From positions 806,001-870,000 of the forward strand of contig NZ_CP011805.1 in the NCBI RefSeq assembly GCF_001028625.1: 64,000 nt of DNA. The letters run 5' to 3'. Under the pieces are notes generated by a model. The model did no database searches and was not told where the DNA came from. It saw only the letters and a list, made by a program, of their open reading frames with translations. This DNA is from Pelagerythrobacter marensis (GTDB taxonomy: Bacteria; Pseudomonadota; Alphaproteobacteria; Sphingomonadales; Sphingomonadaceae). The position numbers and the translations under genes were made by a program. Shown here piece by piece: positions 23,743 through 31,539 of the stretch (positions are counted from its first letter, which is position 1; every line of letters begins with the position of its first letter).

Positions 23743-24408
23743 TCACTGGTCGCCGCGTTTCTCGAACGCGATGCTGAATTCCAGTTCCACATCGTCGCCG
23801 ACCATAGGAACGCCGAAGCCGAGGCCGAAATCGGATCGGCTGATCGTGGTGCGGCCTTCGAAGCCCACGGTCTCGTATTCGGTGCGCGGGGCCGCGCCGG
23901 CACCGGTGAAGCGGGTTTCCAGCGTGACGGGCATCATCACCCCGTTCAGCGTAAGGTCGCCCGTAACCTGCGCCGTCATTCCGCCGGGGCTGACATTTAC
24001 CCCGGTCGAAACGAAGCGTGCTGGTGCCGGAGCGGGGCCGAAGAAATCGGGTTCGCCGCCGTCCTTGCCCGGCCGCAGCAGATGGTCGCGCAGGCCGGCG
24101 CTGGGCACGGTCACGCTGGCGACGGGGATCGTCACATCCACCGATGCCTGTTCCGGATGGGCGGGATCGAGCGTCAGCGTGCCTTCGACATCGCCGAAGA
24201 TGCCGAAGTAATCGTTGAAGCCCAGATGATCGACGCGCCACTGGACCATGCTGTGCGCGGCATCGGCCTGATAGGTGCCGCCCGTGATGCGCGTGGGATC
24301 GACCCGTCCCGGCGCCTCTGCAGGCATACCCTGCGCGATCAGCGTGCCGGTCGCCGCCAGCCCGAGGGTGGCGGCGCCCATGGCGGCAATTACGGATGAT
24401 CTGCGCAT
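23743..24408 (-). CDS. YceI family periplasmic protein
   Basis: A 221-residue lipocalin-like protein. The signal peptide is MRRSSVIAAMG...LIAQG (about 1-26). The YceI domain follows: TYQADAAHSMVQWRVDHLG, then FNDYFGIFGDVEGTLTLD and TGDLTLNGVMMPVTLE, the usual start and end of the fold, which binds polyisoprenoid or fatty amide ligands. It lies between ilvC and leuA on the same strand (49 bases after ilvC), so it may be read with them, but no role in amino acid synthesis is known. Confidence 0.92.
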   Translation of the reverse strand: MRRSSVIAAMGAATLGLAATGTLIAQGMPAEAPGRVDPTRITGGTYQADAAHSMVQWRVDHLGFNDYFGIFGDVEGTLTLDPAHPEQASVDVTIPVASVTVPSAGLRDHLLRPGKDGGEPDFFGPAPAPARFVSTGVNVSPGGMTAQVTGDLTLNGVMMPVTLETRFTGAGAAPRTEYETVGFEGRTTISRSDFGLGFGVPMVGDDVELEFSIAFEKRGDQ

Positions 24409-24457
24409 TTTCCGGTCCCCTTGATTTCCGTGGTATCTCTGGCGGGGGATTCTGCCG

Positions 24458-25477
24458 TCAGTTCTTCGCCTTGTCGACCAGCTTGTTCTTGCCGATCCAC
24501 GGCATCATCGCGCGCAGTTTCGATCCGGTCTGTTCGATCGGGTGGGCTTCGGCGGCCTTGCGGGCGGCCTTCAGCTCGGGCTGGCCGGCGCGGTTGTCCA
24601 GCACGAAATCCTTGACGAAGCGGCCCGACTGGATGTCGGCCAGAACGCGCTTCATTTCCGCCTTCGTCTCGTCAGTGATGATCCGCGGGCCGGTGGTGAT
24701 GTCGCCGTATTCGGCGGTGTTGCTGATCGAATAGCGCATGTTGGCGATCCCGCCTTCATAGAGCAGGTCGACGATCAGCTTGGTTTCGTGGAGGCACTCG
24801 AAATAGGCCATTTCGGGGGCGTAGCCGGCTTCCACCAGCGTTTCGAACCCGGCCTGGATCAGGTGGGTGATGCCGCCGCACAGCACGGCCTGTTCCCCGA
24901 ACAGGTCGGTTTCGCACTCTTCCTTGAAATTGGTTTCGATAATGCCGCTGCGTCCGCCACCGACGCCGCTGGCATAGGCGAGCGCGACATCGTGGGCATT
25001 GCCGGTCGCGTCCTGGTGCACCGCGATCAGGCAGGGCACGCCGCCGCCGCGCTGGTATTCGCTGCGCACGGTATGGCCGGGGCCCTTGGGCGCGATCATG
25101 ATCACGTCGATATCGGCGGGCGGTTCGATCAGGCCGAAATGGATGTTGAGCCCGTGGGCGAAGGCGAGCGCGCTGCCCGGCTTCATGTTGCCGGCCAGAT
25201 CGTTTTCCCAGATCGCGGCCTGGTGTTCATCGGGCGCGAGGACCATCAGGATATCGGCCCATTTGGCCGCTTCGCTGTTGGTCATCACGGTAAAGCCGGC
25301 GTCCTGCGCCTTCTTCGCGGTGGCGGAGCCTTCGCGCAGGGCGATTGCCACTTCGCCGACCCCGCTGTCGCGCAGGTTCTGGGCGTGGGCATGCCCCTGG
25401 CTGCCATAACCGAGCACGGCGACTTTCTTGCCGTTGATCAGGTTCAGGTCGGCATCGGCGTCGTAATAGACTTTCAT
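24458..25477 (-). CDS. ilvC: Ketol-acid reductoisomerase
   Basis: A 339-residue class I enzyme that converts acetolactate to 2,3-dihydroxyisovalerate (and the isoleucine analogue) with NADPH and magnesium. The Rossmann motif is VLGYGSQGHAHAQNLRDSG; the metal-binding helices contain DLFGEQAVLCGG and YFECLHETKLI. The ATG at 25477 has AAGGA six bases upstream; the frame is open 21 bases further, but MKVYYDADADL is the conserved N-terminus. It follows ilvN on the same strand, with a palindromic repeat between. Confidence 0.96.
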   Translation of the reverse strand: MKVYYDADADLNLINGKKVAVLGYGSQGHAHAQNLRDSGVGEVAIALREGSATAKKAQDAGFTVMTNSEAAKWADILMVLAPDEHQAAIWENDLAGNMKPGSALAFAHGLNIHFGLIEPPADIDVIMIAPKGPGHTVRSEYQRGGGVPCLIAVHQDATGNAHDVALAYASGVGGGRSGIIETNFKEECETDLFGEQAVLCGGITHLIQAGFETLVEAGYAPEMAYFECLHETKLIVDLLYEGGIANMRYSISNTAEYGDITTGPRIITDETKAEMKRVLADIQSGRFVKDFVLDNRAGQPELKAARKAAEAHPIEQTGSKLRAMMPWIGKNKLVDKAKN

Positions 25478-25500
25478 CTCTCGTCCTTCACTGTGCAATC

Positions 25501-25585
25501 GTCATGCTGAACCCGTTTCAGCATCCCTTCCGCCACGCAGATTGCGCTAACGGATAGTCGGGCGCCCAAACAAGTTCAGCGCGAC
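25501..25585. repeat. Palindromic dispersed repeat, copy 2
   Basis: The left arm GTCATGCTGAACCCGTTTCA is close to the left arm of the copy at 21716. The right arm, in reverse complement, reads GTCGCGCTGAACTTGTTTGG. The centre is more degenerate than in copy 1. It sits between ilvN and ilvC inside the ilv gene cluster, where it would form a hairpin in the mRNA. Confidence 0.7.
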
Positions 25586-25606
25586 GTGGAATTTCTTGTG
25601 TCCGGC

Positions 25607-26122
25607 CTAGGCTCCCTCGGCCCCGCGCATCATCCCCACGATCCCGGTGCGGCCGACTTCGACCAGACCCAGCTCGCGCATCAGGCCCACGAAGCTGTCG
25701 ACTTTTTCCGGCGGGCCGGTGATTTCGAAGATGAAGCTGCCGGTCGTGGTGTCCACCGGACGGGCGCGGAAGATGTCGGCCAGGCGCAGCGCCTCGACCC
25801 GCTTATCGCCCGTGCCGACGACCTTGACCAGGGCCAGTTCGCGTTCGACGTGCGGGCCTTCCTCCGTCAGGTCCACGACCTTGTGAACCGGCACCAGCCG
25901 GCCCAGCTGGGCATGGATCTGGTCGATCACCGCGGGCGGGCCGTTGGTGACGATGGTGATCCGGCTGACGGCGTGGTTCTCGGTAATGTCGGCCACGGTC
26001 AGGCTGTCGATGTTGTAACCGCGCGCGGTGAACAATCCGGCAATCTTGGCGAGGATTCCCGCTTCGTTGTCGACCATTATCGCGAGCACGTGGCGCTGCG
26101 ATTCTTCCTGCTTGATATGCAT
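25607..26122 (-). CDS. ilvN: Acetolactate synthase, regulatory (small) subunit
   Basis: A 171-residue protein with an N-terminal ACT domain (HVLAIMVDNEAGILAKIAGLFTARGYNIDSLTV) that binds valine and gives feedback control, and the C-terminal ALS small-subunit domain (KVVGTGDKRVEALRLADIFRA). It activates the large subunit IlvB. The ATG at 26122 lies 13 bases after the ilvB stop; a longer frame would overlap ilvB and adds an unconserved N-terminus. The ribosome binding site is weak, so coupling to ilvB is likely. Confidence 0.94.
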   Translation of the reverse strand: MHIKQEESQRHVLAIMVDNEAGILAKIAGLFTARGYNIDSLTVADITENHAVSRITIVTNGPPAVIDQIHAQLGRLVPVHKVVDLTEEGPHVERELALVKVVGTGDKRVEALRLADIFRARPVDTTTGSFIFEITGPPEKVDSFVGLMRELGLVEVGRTGIVGMMRGAEGA

Positions 26123-26135
26123 CTTTGCGGCGCCC

Positions 26136-27884
26136 CTAGACCAGTGCCTTGGCTTCATCGTTCATCGTCCCGCTGACCATGTCGCCATAGAGCAGCATTT
26201 CGGTATGCGCTGCGCCGCTGGGGATCATCGGGAAGCAGTTTGCTTCCTTCGACACCAGGCAATCGACCATGACCGGCCCGTCATGCGCGATCATCGCTTC
26301 GATCCCGGCATCCAGCCCGGCCTCATCCTCAATCCGAATGCCCTTCCAGCCGTAAGCTTCGGCCAGCTTGACGAAATCGGGCAGGCTGTCGCTGTACGAA
26401 TTGGAATAGCGGCTTTCGTACGTCAGTTCCTGCCACTGGCGGACCATGCCCATATATTCGTTGTTGAGGATGAACACCTTGACCGGCAGGCGATACTGGC
26501 TGGCGGTCGCCAGTTCCTGAATGTTCATCTGGATCGAGGCTTCGCCCGCGATATCGATCACCAGCGCTTCCGGGTTGCCCAGCTGCGCGCCGATCGCGGC
26601 GGGCAGGCCGTACCCCATCGTGCCGAGGCCGCCGCTGGTGAGCCAGCGGTTGGGCGCAGAAAAGCCGAAGTACTGTGCCGCCCACATCTGATGCTGGCCG
26701 ACTTCGGTGGAAACGATCGGGTTGCGTTCGCGGGTCAGGGCAAACAGCCGCTCTACCGCCTTCTGCGGCATGATCGCGGCGCTGCTGGGCGGATAGGCCA
26801 GGCATTCGCAGGCGCGCCAGCCGGCGACCCGCGCCTTCCATTCCCCCAGATCCCGCGCAGTGCGATTGCCCCAAGCGGCGATCATCTGATCGAGCACGTT
26901 CGCGCAGTCGCCCAGGATCGCGAGATCGACCGGCACCGTCTTGTTGAACGAACTGCGATCGATATCGATGTGGATCTTCTTCGAATCGGGCGAAAAGGCA
27001 TCGAGGCGGCCGGTCACGCGATCATCGAAGCGCGCGCCGATGCAGATCATCAGATCGCAGCGGTTCATCGCCATGTTCGCTTCGTATGTGCCGTGCATTC
27101 CCAGCATGCCCAGCCAGTCCGGGTGGTCGCAGGGAAAGGCGCCCAGACCCATCAGCGTGCTGGTAACCGGCGCGCCGGTCAGATCCTGCAAGGTGCGCAG
27201 CAGCTCGCTCGCCCGTGGGCCGGCGTTGATGACGCCGCCGCCGGTGTAGAAGATCGGGCTTTCCGCCTGGGCAAGCATTTCCACCGCCTGCGCGATCGCC
27301 GCGTCGTCGCCATCCATCCGGGGGGCGTAGCGGGTGGAGGGGAGGGCGACTTCGTCCTGTCCCGACCAACTGGCCAGCGCGATCTGCACATCCTTGGGAA
27401 TGTCCACCACGACCGGCCCTGGCCGACCGGTGGTGGCGATGCGAAACGCCTCCTCGATCGTGGCGCGCAACTGGGTCGGGTCCTTCACCAGATAGTTATG
27501 CTTGGTGCAGTGGCGCGTGATGCCGACGGTGTCGGCTTCTTGGAAAGCGTCGGTGCCGATCAGCGCAGTCGGCACCTGTCCGGTGATGACGACCATCGGG
27601 ATCGAATCCATGAAAGCATCCGCAATGCCGGTGATGGCATTGGTCGCGCCCGGGCCCGAGGTGACGAGAACCACGCCCGGCTTGCCTGTCGAGCGGGCAT
27701 AGCCTTCCGCGGCATGGGCCGCGCCGGCCTCGTGCCGGACCAGCACGTGGCGAATACGCTCCTCAGCGAAAAGCTCGTCATAGATCGGCAGCACCGCGCC
27801 GCCGGGATAGCCGAAAACGAATTCGACCCCCTGGCTCGCCAGACATTCGATCAGGATGGATGCGCCGCTGCGCTCCTCCGCCAT
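26136..27884 (-). CDS. ilvB: Acetolactate synthase, catalytic (large) subunit
   Basis: A 582-residue ThDP enzyme that joins two pyruvates, or pyruvate and 2-oxobutyrate, at the entry to valine, leucine and isoleucine synthesis. The catalytic Glu lies in RHEAGAAHAAEGYAR; the ThDP-binding stretch runs IDIAGEASIQMNIQEL to ILNNEYMGMVRQWQ, with GEAS in place of the usual GDGS, a conservative change at the metal-binding Asp. First gene of the ilvB-ilvN-ilvC order. A terminator-like hairpin precedes it. Confidence 0.95.
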   Translation of the reverse strand: MAEERSGASILIECLASQGVEFVFGYPGGAVLPIYDELFAEERIRHVLVRHEAGAAHAAEGYARSTGKPGVVLVTSGPGATNAITGIADAFMDSIPMVVITGQVPTALIGTDAFQEADTVGITRHCTKHNYLVKDPTQLRATIEEAFRIATTGRPGPVVVDIPKDVQIALASWSGQDEVALPSTRYAPRMDGDDAAIAQAVEMLAQAESPIFYTGGGVINAGPRASELLRTLQDLTGAPVTSTLMGLGAFPCDHPDWLGMLGMHGTYEANMAMNRCDLMICIGARFDDRVTGRLDAFSPDSKKIHIDIDRSSFNKTVPVDLAILGDCANVLDQMIAAWGNRTARDLGEWKARVAGWRACECLAYPPSSAAIMPQKAVERLFALTRERNPIVSTEVGQHQMWAAQYFGFSAPNRWLTSGGLGTMGYGLPAAIGAQLGNPEALVIDIAGEASIQMNIQELATASQYRLPVKVFILNNEYMGMVRQWQELTYESRYSNSYSDSLPDFVKLAEAYGWKGIRIEDEAGLDAGIEAMIAHDGPVMVDCLVSKEANCFPMIPSGAAHTEMLLYGDMVSGTMNDEAKALV

Positions 27885-27920
27885 TGTTCGACCCTTTCGT
27901 TCTCACTCATCGACCGCCGG

Positions 27921-27958
27921 AAAAAGATCGACCCGGCGCGAAGGGGGCGCGCCGGGTC
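27921..27958 (-). terminator. Intrinsic terminator / attenuator upstream of ilvB
   Basis: On the minus strand GACCCGGCGCG pairs perfectly over 11 bp with CGCGCCGGGTC around a 7-base loop, followed by GATCTTTTT. This is a textbook intrinsic terminator, reading in the direction from miaA to ilvB. It ends only 36 bases before the ilvB ATG, which leaves almost no room for a separate promoter after it. Confidence 0.8.
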
Positions 27959-27979
27959 AGACTTCTTCCGATTTCCCAT

Positions 27980-28008
27980 CGCCTATGCGACAGAATATGA
28001 TATGTCAA
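27980..28008 (-). promoter_or_regulatory. Candidate promoter before the ilvB hairpin
   Basis: Minus strand: TTGACA (28008-28003), 17-base spacer, then TAGGCG, a poor -10. The locally AT-rich stretch (TATCATATTC) stands out from the surroundings. If real, transcription starts just before the terminator-like hairpin, as in an attenuator. Confidence 0.35.
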
Positions 28009-28011
28009 GGT

Positions 28012-28971
28012 CTATTCAGGTAACAATGATGCAAACATTCTGGGTAAATCATCCGAATATGATTCGGTGCGATGCCAATCTTGCGGGGGCTGGCGGCGGA
28101 ACCAGGTATATTGCCGCTTGGCATATTGCCGCGTTGCCAGCTGGCCGGCGGACATGGCCTCTTCGCGCGTCATCTCGCCCGCAAGCCACGCTGCGATCTC
28201 GCGCACCCCGATTGCACGCATGACCGGCAGCTCGGGATTGAGCCTGCGCCCCAGCAGCGCCTCCACTTCCGCCACCGCGCCGCTTCCCAGCATGGCGGCG
28301 AAACGCCGGTCGCACCTTTCGTAAAGCCATTGCCGGTCCGGCAGCAGGATCAGGGGATGGAGCGAAACGCGATCGGCGATCCCGCCTTCGCGGTTCGCCT
28401 GCCAGTGGGCCAGCGGCTTGCCCGTGGAGAGCGCGACTTCCAGCGCGCGGGCAACGCGTGTCGTGTCGTTCGGGGAAAGCTGCGCCGCGCGTTCGGGGTC
28501 GAGGTTCTCCAGCGCCTCGTACGTTTCGCCGACCGCTTTTGCGCGAACTGCCGCGCGAACATCCGGGTCGATCGGCGGCACAGGAGCGATCCCGTCGATC
28601 AGGGTGCGCAGATACAGCCCCGTTCCGCCGACCAGCACCGGAACCCCGCCGCGCGCGTGCACCATGGCGATTTCCGCTTTCGCGGCGGCGGCCCAATCGG
28701 CGGCGGAGCAGGCCTGCGCCCCGTCCCAGGTGCCGAACAGACGGTGCGGCACGCCCCCGGTTTCTTCTGCGGAAGGGCGGGCGCTGAGCACGTGCAGGTC
28801 GCGATAGACTTGCGCGCTATCGGCGTTGATCACGCACGCTTCCTGCCCGCGCGCGATCAGGGATTGCGCCAGCCGCACGGCGAGATCGCTCTTGCCGCTG
28901 GCGGTAGGCCCTGCAATGAGCGCGACCGGCGGCGGCCCGTCGCCGTCAAGCGGAGGAATTTGGGTGCTCAT
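28012..28971 (-). CDS. miaA: tRNA dimethylallyltransferase
   Basis: A 319-residue enzyme that adds dimethylallyl from DMAPP to A37 of tRNAs reading UNN codons. The P-loop GPTASGKS is at residues 21-28; further marks are NADSAQVYRDLHVLSARPS, GGTGLYLRTLIDG and the C-terminal TRQYAKRQYTWFR. The ATG at 28971 is chosen because MSTQIPPLDGDGPPPVALIAGP puts the P-loop at the normal distance. Its first 8 bases overlap the head of serB on the other strand. Confidence 0.95.
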   Translation of the reverse strand: MSTQIPPLDGDGPPPVALIAGPTASGKSDLAVRLAQSLIARGQEACVINADSAQVYRDLHVLSARPSAEETGGVPHRLFGTWDGAQACSAADWAAAAKAEIAMVHARGGVPVLVGGTGLYLRTLIDGIAPVPPIDPDVRAAVRAKAVGETYEALENLDPERAAQLSPNDTTRVARALEVALSTGKPLAHWQANREGGIADRVSLHPLILLPDRQWLYERCDRRFAAMLGSGAVAEVEALLGRRLNPELPVMRAIGVREIAAWLAGEMTREEAMSAGQLATRQYAKRQYTWFRRQPPQDWHRTESYSDDLPRMFASLLPE

Positions 28972-29848
28972 TGCCCGGCTGATAGCAGACCCGGCCAAGC
29001 TGGAAACACGCCTCGATCGTGCGACTGTCGCGCTGGAAGGGGAGGGGATGCGCGTCGCGCTCGCCCAGATGCTCGATTTTTGCGGCGATGTCCTCCAGAT
29101 CGGCTTGCCCGAAGGGGACGCCGCCACGCTGCGCGCGGTGCTGGACGAACATTTTTCCCCCGCCGACCTGCTGGTTTCTCAATGCGAAATCGCCGCGCCC
29201 GACCTGTTCGTATCCGATATGGATTCGACCATGATCGGGCAGGAATGCATTGACGAACTGGCCGATTTCGCCGGCTTCAAGGATCGAGTCGCACGGATCA
29301 CCGAACGGGCGATGCAGGGCGAACTCGATTTTGCCGATGCACTGGCCGAACGGGTCGGCCTGCTCGCCGGTTTGAGCGAGGAAGCGATCGAAACCTGCCT
29401 TGCCGAACGGATCCGGCCGATGGAGGGCGCCAGGGCACTGGTCGCCACGCTGAAGGCGCGCGGCTGCCGCACCGTCCTGGTTACCGGCGGGTTCCACCAT
29501 TTCGCCGACCCCGTGGCGGAACAGCTCGGTTTCGATCGCGTCGTGGGCAACCGCCTCGCCGTTGCCGATGGCAAACTGACCGGCGCATTGGCCGGGGCCA
29601 TCACCGACAGTGGGGTGAAGGAACGGGTCCTGCGGGAGGAGGCGGATCGCCTTGGCCCCGATGCGACCAGCCTGGCCACGGGCGACGGGGCGAACGACAT
29701 CCCCATGCTGCAGGCGGCGACCTGGGGCCTTGCCTTTCGCGCCAAGCCGAAAGCGCGCGCAGCCGCCGCTGGATGGATCGACCGGGGCGATCTTACCGCC
29801 GTGCTCGACCTGTTCGGCATTCCGCGTGACGAATGGGTGAGTGGATAG
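28964..29848 (+). CDS. serB: Phosphoserine phosphatase
   Basis: A 294-residue HAD hydrolase that makes serine from phosphoserine. Motif I is DMDSTM with nucleophile D85 and acid D87; motif II is the VTGGF threonine region, and motif IV is GDGANDIPML. The first 80 residues form the ACT-like N-terminal domain of the family. GTG at 28964 follows GGAGG at 28952-28956, at ideal spacing; that binding site lies inside the miaA reading frame of the other strand. Confidence 0.94.
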   Translation: MLIARLIADPAKLETRLDRATVALEGEGMRVALAQMLDFCGDVLQIGLPEGDAATLRAVLDEHFSPADLLVSQCEIAAPDLFVSDMDSTMIGQECIDELADFAGFKDRVARITERAMQGELDFADALAERVGLLAGLSEEAIETCLAERIRPMEGARALVATLKARGCRTVLVTGGFHHFADPVAEQLGFDRVVGNRLAVADGKLTGALAGAITDSGVKERVLREEADRLGPDATSLATGDGANDIPMLQAATWGLAFRAKPKARAAAAGWIDRGDLTAVLDLFGIPRDEWVSG

Positions 29849-29925
29849 CCCGCTTGGGCTGGATTTTGCAGGGAATCGCGGTAAGGGCGCAATCTCCCTT
29901 TCAATTTGCAACCTACCTGATATAT

Positions 29926-29939
29926 TGACATTCATGTCA
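29926..29939. promoter_or_regulatory. Palindromic operator candidate before the coq4-like gene
   Basis: TGACAT-TC-ATGTCA is a perfect 6-bp inverted repeat 17 bases before the ATG at 29957, within an AT-rich stretch. TTGACA also begins here (29925). It may be a repressor site overlapping a promoter. Confidence 0.4.
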
Positions 29940-29956
29940 GTACAGGATGCGATGCA

Positions 29957-30805
29957 ATGAACCGACCGCAGCCCCATCTCGAACCCGACGCAAGCGGTGC
30001 CTGCGCCGCCGACGGAACGCCGTTCCGCAATCCCGCCAGGCCGCGGCCGAAACGCGACGTGCGCAAGGCGCTCCATCACTTCCGCGAGCTGATCAAGGAC
30101 AAGGAAGACACCGAACAGGTGTTCCACATCTACGATGCGCTTCCGGCAAAGACATTTCTGCCGCGCGCCCGTGCCCTGACCCTGAGTGCGGAAGGCGAGG
30201 CGCTGCGCGCCAACGAACCGTTCCTTCCCCCGATCCTCGACGACCACGAGGCTCTGTTGAAGCTTCCGAAGGGTAGCGTTGCCCATGCCTACGTCGATTT
30301 CATGCGCAGCGAAGGGCTGAGCGCAGCGGGCCTGGTGGCCGAATCGGAAAAGATGGGGCGGCCAAAGTTTGGCGATCTGATCGAATGGTTCGGCTTTCGT
30401 CAGCGCGACACCCACGATCTGATGCATGTTCTGACCGGATACGGGCGCGATGCGCTGGGCGAACAGTGCGTGCTGCTGTTTACCCATGGGCAAAGCCCGA
30501 GCCACGGGCACTTGCTGCTCGGCTATGCCGGTGCGCTCAACATCAGGAAGCAGGTGAAGAGCCGGGCCCCGATCTTCCGCGCCGTGCGGGAAGCGCATCG
30601 TATCGGCAAGGCATGTCCGCCGATCGTCGCCATGCCGATCCGCGACCTTCTGGCGATGGACCTGGCCGAGGCACGGCGAAAGCTGCGGATTACCGAACCG
30701 GCATGGTATCGCCGCTGCCACGCCGTCTGGCGCAGCGAGGGGATTGATCCTTACGACTTGCTCGCCAGCGAACGGACTACCGGGTCGGAGCCTGCCGCCG
30801 CCTGA
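29957..30805 (+). CDS. Coq4-like ubiquinone biosynthesis protein
   Basis: A 282-residue protein of the Coq4 family. The zinc motif HDxxHx(11)E is visible as H153, D154, H157 and E169 in the THDLMHVLTGYG region. In yeast and humans COQ4 is needed for coenzyme Q synthesis, recently linked to oxidative decarboxylation of the ring; bacterial homologues are found mainly in Alphaproteobacteria. The first 35 residues (Pro/Arg-rich, with two Cys) are extra compared with the core. It is followed 10 bases later by the stop of a convergent nitroreductase. Confidence 0.88.
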   Translation: MNRPQPHLEPDASGACAADGTPFRNPARPRPKRDVRKALHHFRELIKDKEDTEQVFHIYDALPAKTFLPRARALTLSAEGEALRANEPFLPPILDDHEALLKLPKGSVAHAYVDFMRSEGLSAAGLVAESEKMGRPKFGDLIEWFGFRQRDTHDLMHVLTGYGRDALGEQCVLLFTHGQSPSHGHLLLGYAGALNIRKQVKSRAPIFRAVREAHRIGKACPPIVAMPIRDLLAMDLAEARRKLRITEPAWYRRCHAVWRSEGIDPYDLLASERTTGSEPAAA

Positions 30806-30815
30806 CCGGCCTGCT

Positions 30816-31481
30816 TCAGATCCAGCTGGCGATCGTTTCCAGCGATTTCTTGCGCAGCGCGTGTTCGGGCACGGTCGCATCGGGTGCCGGATGCCCGGCG
30901 ACCACGATCATCAGCGGCTTTTCATGCGATGGCCTGCCGCATATCTCGCGCAGGAACCCCATTGGCGAAGGGGTGTGCGTCAGCGTGGCCAGACCCGCCT
31001 CGTGCAGGGTCGCCAGCAGCATTCCGCAGGCCAGGCCCACGCTTTCGGTGACGTAGTAGTTCGAAGCCTCGCCGTCTTCCTCGATCCCGCCCTTGCGCTG
31101 TGCGAAGCAGACGATCAGCCAGGGGGCGATTTCGAGGAACGGCTTGTCGTGGTCGGTCCCCAGCGGGGCGAGGGCGGCGAGCCATTCCTCGCTCGCCCGT
31201 TCGGCGTAGAAGGCGCGCTCTTCCTCCTCCGCGGCGAGGCGGATGGCGCGCTTGGCCTCGGGCGAGGAGACAGCGGCGAAATGCCACGGCTGGTGGTTCG
31301 CGCCCGATGGTGCGGTGCCGGCGGCGGCGATCGCATGTTCGATCACTTCGCGCGGCACTGGCCTGTCGACGAAGGCGCGGCAGGTGCGGCGGCTGGCAAG
31401 CCGTTCGCAGGCCGCGCGGGCCCGGGCGATCCGCTCGTCGTCGCTCATCGCGGGCGGCGCGGGGTAGGGGCGTTCGGTCAC
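30816..31481 (-). CDS. Nitroreductase family protein
   Basis: A protein of about 221 residues with the FMN-dependent nitroreductase fold. The FMN contacts are SRRTCRAFVDRPV (near the N-terminus) and AAAGTAPSGANHQPWHFAAV; the C-terminal half has TPSPMGFLREICGRP, typical of the BluB/iodotyrosine deiodinase-like branch. Substrate unknown. Start is uncertain: GTG at 31481 has GAGGG seven bases upstream, while an ATG lies at 31448 and another at 31511. Confidence 0.87.
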   Translation of the reverse strand: MTERPYPAPPAMSDDERIARARAACERLASRRTCRAFVDRPVPREVIEHAIAAAGTAPSGANHQPWHFAAVSSPEAKRAIRLAAEEEERAFYAERASEEWLAALAPLGTDHDKPFLEIAPWLIVCFAQRKGGIEEDGEASNYYVTESVGLACGMLLATLHEAGLATLTHTPSPMGFLREICGRPSHEKPLMIVVAGHPAPDATVPEHALRKKSLETIASWI

Positions 31482-31539
31482 CGGTGCGCCCTCGCGGGAC
31501 GAGCGGCCCACGCGGGGCAGCCGAGTGCCGGGCCGACGA

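Noticed and set aside
27880..27979. A possible leader frame starting with ATG at 27979 before ilvB
   Set aside because: It has hardly any branched-chain codons (one Leu, one Ile) and overlaps the ilvB start; it does not look like an attenuator leader peptide.
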